Assembly: GCA_902795355.1 (NCBI GenBank)
Contig: CADBKZ010000023.1
Span: 5,655-38,995 of the forward strand
Reading direction: 5' to 3'
Origin: an uncultured Ruminococcus sp.
GTDB taxonomy: Bacteria > Bacillota > Clostridia > Oscillospirales > CAG-272
DNA length: 33,341 bases
Shown: piece after piece, positions 30,069-33,341 of the stretch
Position numbering within the stretch: position 1 is the stretch's first letter
Layout: every line of letters begins with the position of its first letter
Translations under genes and position numbers: made by a program
The notes under the pieces: generated by a model
The model's database searches: none
Told to the model about the DNA's origin: nothing
The model's input: only the letters and a program-made list of their open reading frames with translations

Positions 30069-33000
30069 ATGAACCAACAACGCAACAACTCCAAAAACGG
30101 CGTGCTTCGGATCGTTGCCATCGCACTGATGGCGCTGATGCTCGTCGCGGCTTTCGCGGTTACGGCTTCCGCGGATGTCACCACCATTACGCTCGATTCC
30201 ACCAAGCTCGTTTTCCCTGCGGGGAGCGGGATTTCGGTTGGGACCGACGGCGTGATTACCAAAACTTACGACGCTACCACGGCCATTACGGGTGTGACCG
30301 TGAACCCCTCGGTCCTGCCGAACGGAAAAGACGTCACCATTACCGTTACCGCCGCATGGACGTCGGCGGACGCGGGGTCGTCGTCGGTTTCCGTCAACTA
30401 TGTGCTCGGCGGAACGGACGCGAGCGACTACACGCTGAACACGTACAGCGCGGTTTACTCGGGCAAGATCCTGCCCGTTGCGCTGAACTTTGCGGCGGGA
30501 ACCGCAACCGTTGCGACCGACTATGTGGCGGGGCAAACGGCTTATGCGTTTACCGACGCGGACGTTGCGAACAAACCCGCGCTGGATAAAACGGGGCTGA
30601 CCGGCAACGTTCTGACCGCGGCCAACGCGCTGACTTACACCGTTAACGCGTTCACGGTCAACAAATCCGCCGCGGGGACTTATCCCGCGGAAGCGAGCGT
30701 AACCCTTTCGGACAGCAACTTTACCGTTGGGAGCCTCGCCGTTTCGGCAACGATCAACAAACTGACCGTTACCAATCTGGTCTGGAACAACGTAACCGGC
30801 ATTACATACGGCGACCCCAAGAACGCGAGCGTCACCGCGTATGTCGGAACCGTTGCGCAAACGGGCAACCTTTATAACATCGCCTACCCCGCCAACTACG
30901 GCGACGCGGGCAACTACACGCTGACCGCAACCCTGCTCGACACCGCGAACTACGAAGAGGCCGCGGGTCTGACGAAAACCAAGGACATTACCGTTGCGCC
31001 GAAAACTTACGCCGTTACCATGTCCGACCAGAGCGTGGCGGGCGACGGAAAAACGCCTTACACCATCGGCGTTGAAGGCGCGGATCTGCCGAGCGAGGTA
31101 AAGGGCAAGATCGCCTACACCGTGAACGGAACGCCGTTTACCGGAACTTCGGTTGCGGGCGCGTATGTAATCAAGGCCGCGCTCCCGGGCGGAAACTACG
31201 CGTTTACTTCGGGCGGCTCCGCCGTAACCGAACTTTCCGCAACGCTCACCGTTACCGTGGATCAGCTGCCCGTTCCGGTTTGGGACGGCGATAAGGTCGC
31301 TTCCACCGTCATTCTGACCGCGAAGAACGGCTTGCCCGCGGGCGTGACCGCCTCGGCCGTCAAAGCGGTGGACGTCAAGCTCCCCAAGGGAGCCAAGTAC
31401 GCGCAGGCGTTCCAGCTGCAACTCGCGGGCGCGAGCGAGAACGATACGTTCACCGTGATCGTCCCGCTTTCCTACGAGGTTTACAGCAAGGGCTGCAAGG
31501 CGCTTTCCGAATCGTCGCTGTATATTTATGATGCGGCCGGCAAGCCCGTTGCCGCAACAAGCAAGGGCTACACCGTTACCGTTGGCGACGGCTACTTCAA
31601 GATCGACGGCGTAAAGGGCACGCTCGGAACGCTGACGTTCGCCATTGCCCCGCAGTATTCCAACGGCGGCATTCCCATGCCGTGGCTGCTCATCATCATT
31701 CTCATTCTGGTGGTTGCCCTGCTCGTGGCCATGTTCTTCATCGGCCGCGCGATCCGCAAACGCCTGATCGAGGAAGAGACCGAAGAAACGGTGCAGGAGC
31801 CGGAAGAGGTTCCCGCCGAGGAGCCGGCCGAAGAGGAGACGACCGAAGAGGACGTCGACCTTGACGCGCTCGCCGAGGAAACCGCGGAAGAGCTTGCCGA
31901 AACGCCCGCCGAGGAAGAGGAAGCTCCCGCCGCCGAGGAAGAAGCGGTGGAAGAGGCCGTGGAAGAGGCGCAGGACGACCTGAACGGCGAACTTGCCGAA
32001 GAGGCGGCCGAAGAAACCGTTGCCGAAGAGCTTGCCGAGGAAAAGGCGGAAGAACTTGCCGAAACCGAAGCCGCTCCCGAGGCCGAGGAGAACGCCGACG
32101 GCATTATCGTTGCCGCCGCGGTGGCGGACGCCATGGCCGAGAACACCGAGGAAGAGGCGGCCGAGGAAGCTCCCGCCGAGGAGCCCGCCGTTGAGACCAT
32201 TTCCGTGGTCGAGGACGAAACGGTTGCGGTTGTCGGTATTCCCGATTACCTCAAAACCAAGAGCGGCGGTCTGCTCTATGTGGACACCAAGCAGAAGCCC
32301 GACCTTTACCAAGAAATGCTCGACCTCGAAGCCGCAGGTCAGGCGCAGGTGCTCTATCGGTACCGCAAGAGCTACCGCTCCAAGCTCTCGCAGGCCGACG
32401 AGAAGATCCGCGAATACTATGTGGGTCTCAAATCCGCCATGCTGTACTATCGCGGCGTAAGAGCGCGCAAGAGCTGGAACTACGAGGCGTACAACCGCGG
32501 CAGAAACCCGATTGCAAAGCTCATTCCGAAGTCCAAGACCATTTACCTCTATCTGGCCATCGATCCCGCCGAACTCGCGGACACCAAGTACGGCGTTGTG
32601 GACGTTTCCGAAAAGAAGAAGTTCGCCGCAACCCCGTCGCTCATGAAGATCAAGGGCGACCGCAAGTACAAGTTCGCGCTCGAACTCATCGAAAAGATCT
32701 GCGCCGAGCAGCTGGAGCTGAAACCGCGCAGAAAGCAGGTCGAGCCGGATACCATCGGGTATATGTCGTCCGAAGAGCTGCTCGAAGCCGGATTGGTCAA
32801 GCAGCTTGCCGCCGCCGCGCCGCTTGATTCGCCCGTGGAAGTCTACGGCAAAGCTCCGGCGGAAGAACCGGTAGCCGAAGCCCCCGTGGAAGAGACTCCT
32901 GTGGAAGAAACCCCTGTGGAAGAAACCCCTGTGGAAGAAGCGATTCCCGCGTCTGCAGAAGCGGAAGAAGCGCCGGTGGAAGCTCCCGCCGAGGAAGCAA

Positions 33001-33098
33001 CCGAAGAGGCTCCCGTTGAAGAGACTCCTGCCGAGGAAGCTCCTGCCGAGGAAGCTCCCGCGGAAGAGGAAAAGACCGAACCGACCGACGCGGAGTAA
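30069..33098 (+). CDS. Large membrane-anchored surface protein with YDG/MBG-type repeats and a cytoplasmic domain
   Basis: This 1009-residue protein has a signal peptide (about 1-35, cleavage after TASA) and an extracellular Thr/Ala/Val-rich part of about 500 residues. That part has beta-rich domains of YDG/MBG type (KTYDATTAITGVTVNP..SDYTL; GITYGDPKNASV..YGDAGNYTLTATL). One membrane helix follows at about 540-562 (PWLLIIILILVVALLVAMFF), then a basic stop-transfer. The tail is cytoplasmic: an Ala/Glu-rich linker (about 565-720), a folded basic domain at about 722-914 (YRYRKSYRSKLSQADEKIRE, SWNYEAYNRGRN, YLYLAIDPAEL), and a Glu/Pro/Val repeat tail with a 15-nt unit at about 32884-32941. The topology suggests linking the cell exterior to something inside; the partner is unknown. 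AGGAAAGG precedes the ATG and the promoter is a full consensus. Confidence 0.88.
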   Translation: MNQQRNNSKNGVLRIVAIALMALMLVAAFAVTASADVTTITLDSTKLVFPAGSGISVGTDGVITKTYDATTAITGVTVNPSVLPNGKDVTITVTAAWTSADAGSSSVSVNYVLGGTDASDYTLNTYSAVYSGKILPVALNFAAGTATVATDYVAGQTAYAFTDADVANKPALDKTGLTGNVLTAANALTYTVNAFTVNKSAAGTYPAEASVTLSDSNFTVGSLAVSATINKLTVTNLVWNNVTGITYGDPKNASVTAYVGTVAQTGNLYNIAYPANYGDAGNYTLTATLLDTANYEEAAGLTKTKDITVAPKTYAVTMSDQSVAGDGKTPYTIGVEGADLPSEVKGKIAYTVNGTPFTGTSVAGAYVIKAALPGGNYAFTSGGSAVTELSATLTVTVDQLPVPVWDGDKVASTVILTAKNGLPAGVTASAVKAVDVKLPKGAKYAQAFQLQLAGASENDTFTVIVPLSYEVYSKGCKALSESSLYIYDAAGKPVAATSKGYTVTVGDGYFKIDGVKGTLGTLTFAIAPQYSNGGIPMPWLLIIILILVVALLVAMFFIGRAIRKRLIEEETEETVQEPEEVPAEEPAEEETTEEDVDLDALAEETAEELAETPAEEEEAPAAEEEAVEEAVEEAQDDLNGELAEEAAEETVAEELAEEKAEELAETEAAPEAEENADGIIVAAAVADAMAENTEEEAAEEAPAEEPAVETISVVEDETVAVVGIPDYLKTKSGGLLYVDTKQKPDLYQEMLDLEAAGQAQVLYRYRKSYRSKLSQADEKIREYYVGLKSAMLYYRGVRARKSWNYEAYNRGRNPIAKLIPKSKTIYLYLAIDPAELADTKYGVVDVSEKKKFAATPSLMKIKGDRKYKFALELIEKICAEQLELKPRRKQVEPDTIGYMSSEELLEAGLVKQLAAAAPLDSPVEVYGKAPAEEPVAEAPVEETPVEETPVEETPVEEAIPASAEAEEAPVEAPAEEATEEAPVEETPAEEAPAEEAPAEEEKTEPTDAE

Positions 33099-33177
33099 TT
33101 CCGCAAAAAAAGCCGACCCTACCGCGCCCGCCCGTTCGGGCGGCGCGGGGGCGTCGGCAATCAACCGCATCCCGCAA

Positions 33178-33215
33178 CCGGCGCGATTCCCGCAAGGAAC
33201 CGCGTCGGTTTTTTT
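33178..33215 (+). terminator. Intrinsic terminator after the surface-protein gene
   Basis: The stem CCGGCGCG/CGCGTCGG (one G-U), topped by TTCC/GGAA with a CGCAA loop, is followed by seven T. A second, longer GC hairpin lies just before it at 33112-33158 (GCCGAC..GTCGGC with CCGCCCG/CGGGCGG inside). Confidence 0.85.
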
Positions 33216-33217
33216 AT

Positions 33218-33300
33218 AAGGTCAAGAGCGTGTTTTAAGGTCGTGGGAAACTTTTTGAAAAAAGTTTCCCACACCTTTCAAAAACTTTCGCGCACCTTCT
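33218..33300 (-). repeat. Hairpin plus AAGGTC module at the right edge
   Basis: AAGGTC at 33218 and 33237 is followed by the 30-nt hairpin at 33243-33272, identical to 29808-29837, then ACCTTTCAAAAACTTTCGCG, the inverted flank of the 29775 copy. Copies at both ends of the surface-protein gene thus form an inverted pair about 3.4 kb apart. Confidence 0.8.
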
Positions 33301-33341
33301 TTTTCTCGAGAGAAAAAAAGCATTTCCTGCGGAAACGCCGC

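Noticed and set aside
30033..33170. Open frame of over 1000 codons on the minus strand opposite the surface-protein gene
   Set aside because: It is a shadow of GC-rich coding DNA: composition is Gly/Arg/Phe-biased without domains, whereas the plus strand has a promoter, ribosome binding site, signal peptide and terminator.

Overview
The window reads as a chromosomal, replication-origin-proximal segment of a GC-rich, uncultured Clostridia-like Firmicute. The core is the gene string mnmG (gidA) - rsmG (gidB) - parA (soj) - parB (spo0J) - serS, a classical oriC-side neighbourhood, and it carries six exact copies of the parS site TGTTTCACGTGAAACA. The promoters that can be read are sigma-A type with 17-bp spacers, and ribosome binding sites are strong (AAAGGAG-like). 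No rRNA, tRNA, CRISPR array, transposase or prophage gene was seen.

Layout. 1-2007: rimP alone on the minus strand, flanked by repeats. 2008-5284: an AbrB-type regulator with its own promoter and palindrome, a PnuC-like membrane protein, a YjdF/DUF2238 membrane protein and an RNHCP zinc-ribbon protein. 6324-7538: a DJ-1/PfpI protein and 5-formyltetrahydrofolate cyclo-ligase. 7782-16868: mnmG, rsmG, parA, parB, serS. 18007-18951: an unknown membrane protein. 19619-22259: a class II aldolase, and a MocR-type regulator divergent from an ECF vitamin-transporter S component. 23330-25670 (minus): an unrecognised conserved protein (possibly ThyX-like), a HAD phosphatase and a CPBP protease. 26240-28765 (minus): a split transketolase followed by maf. 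29035-33098: a DUF378 protein and a large membrane-anchored surface protein.

The unusual part is the DNA between and inside the genes. About a quarter of the window is non-coding and is packed with several dispersed repeat families: (i) an approximately 26-40 nt motif around AAATTTGCGTACCGTGTGG in about 12 copies, mostly just after stop codons and once inside the maf coding sequence; (ii) perfect 50-nt palindromes about 15 nt after stop codons, whose arms differ between copies by compensatory changes; (iii) a hairpin plus spaced GACCTT units, used twice as a 5' leader; (iv) a modular inverted-repeat element built from GTAGGG ends; (v) a conserved 33-nt hairpin inside a mosaic of small palindromes. 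mnmG is roughly double normal length: about 540 extra residues interrupt it, with three 204-bp tandem repeats and two parS sites translated as MFHVKH. maf and rsmG also carry loop insertions. A genome that tolerates or exploits small repeat insertion, including inside housekeeping enzymes, is the main theme.

Gene assignments rest on motif recognition by eye; no database search was run. Taxonomy below class level is not claimed.
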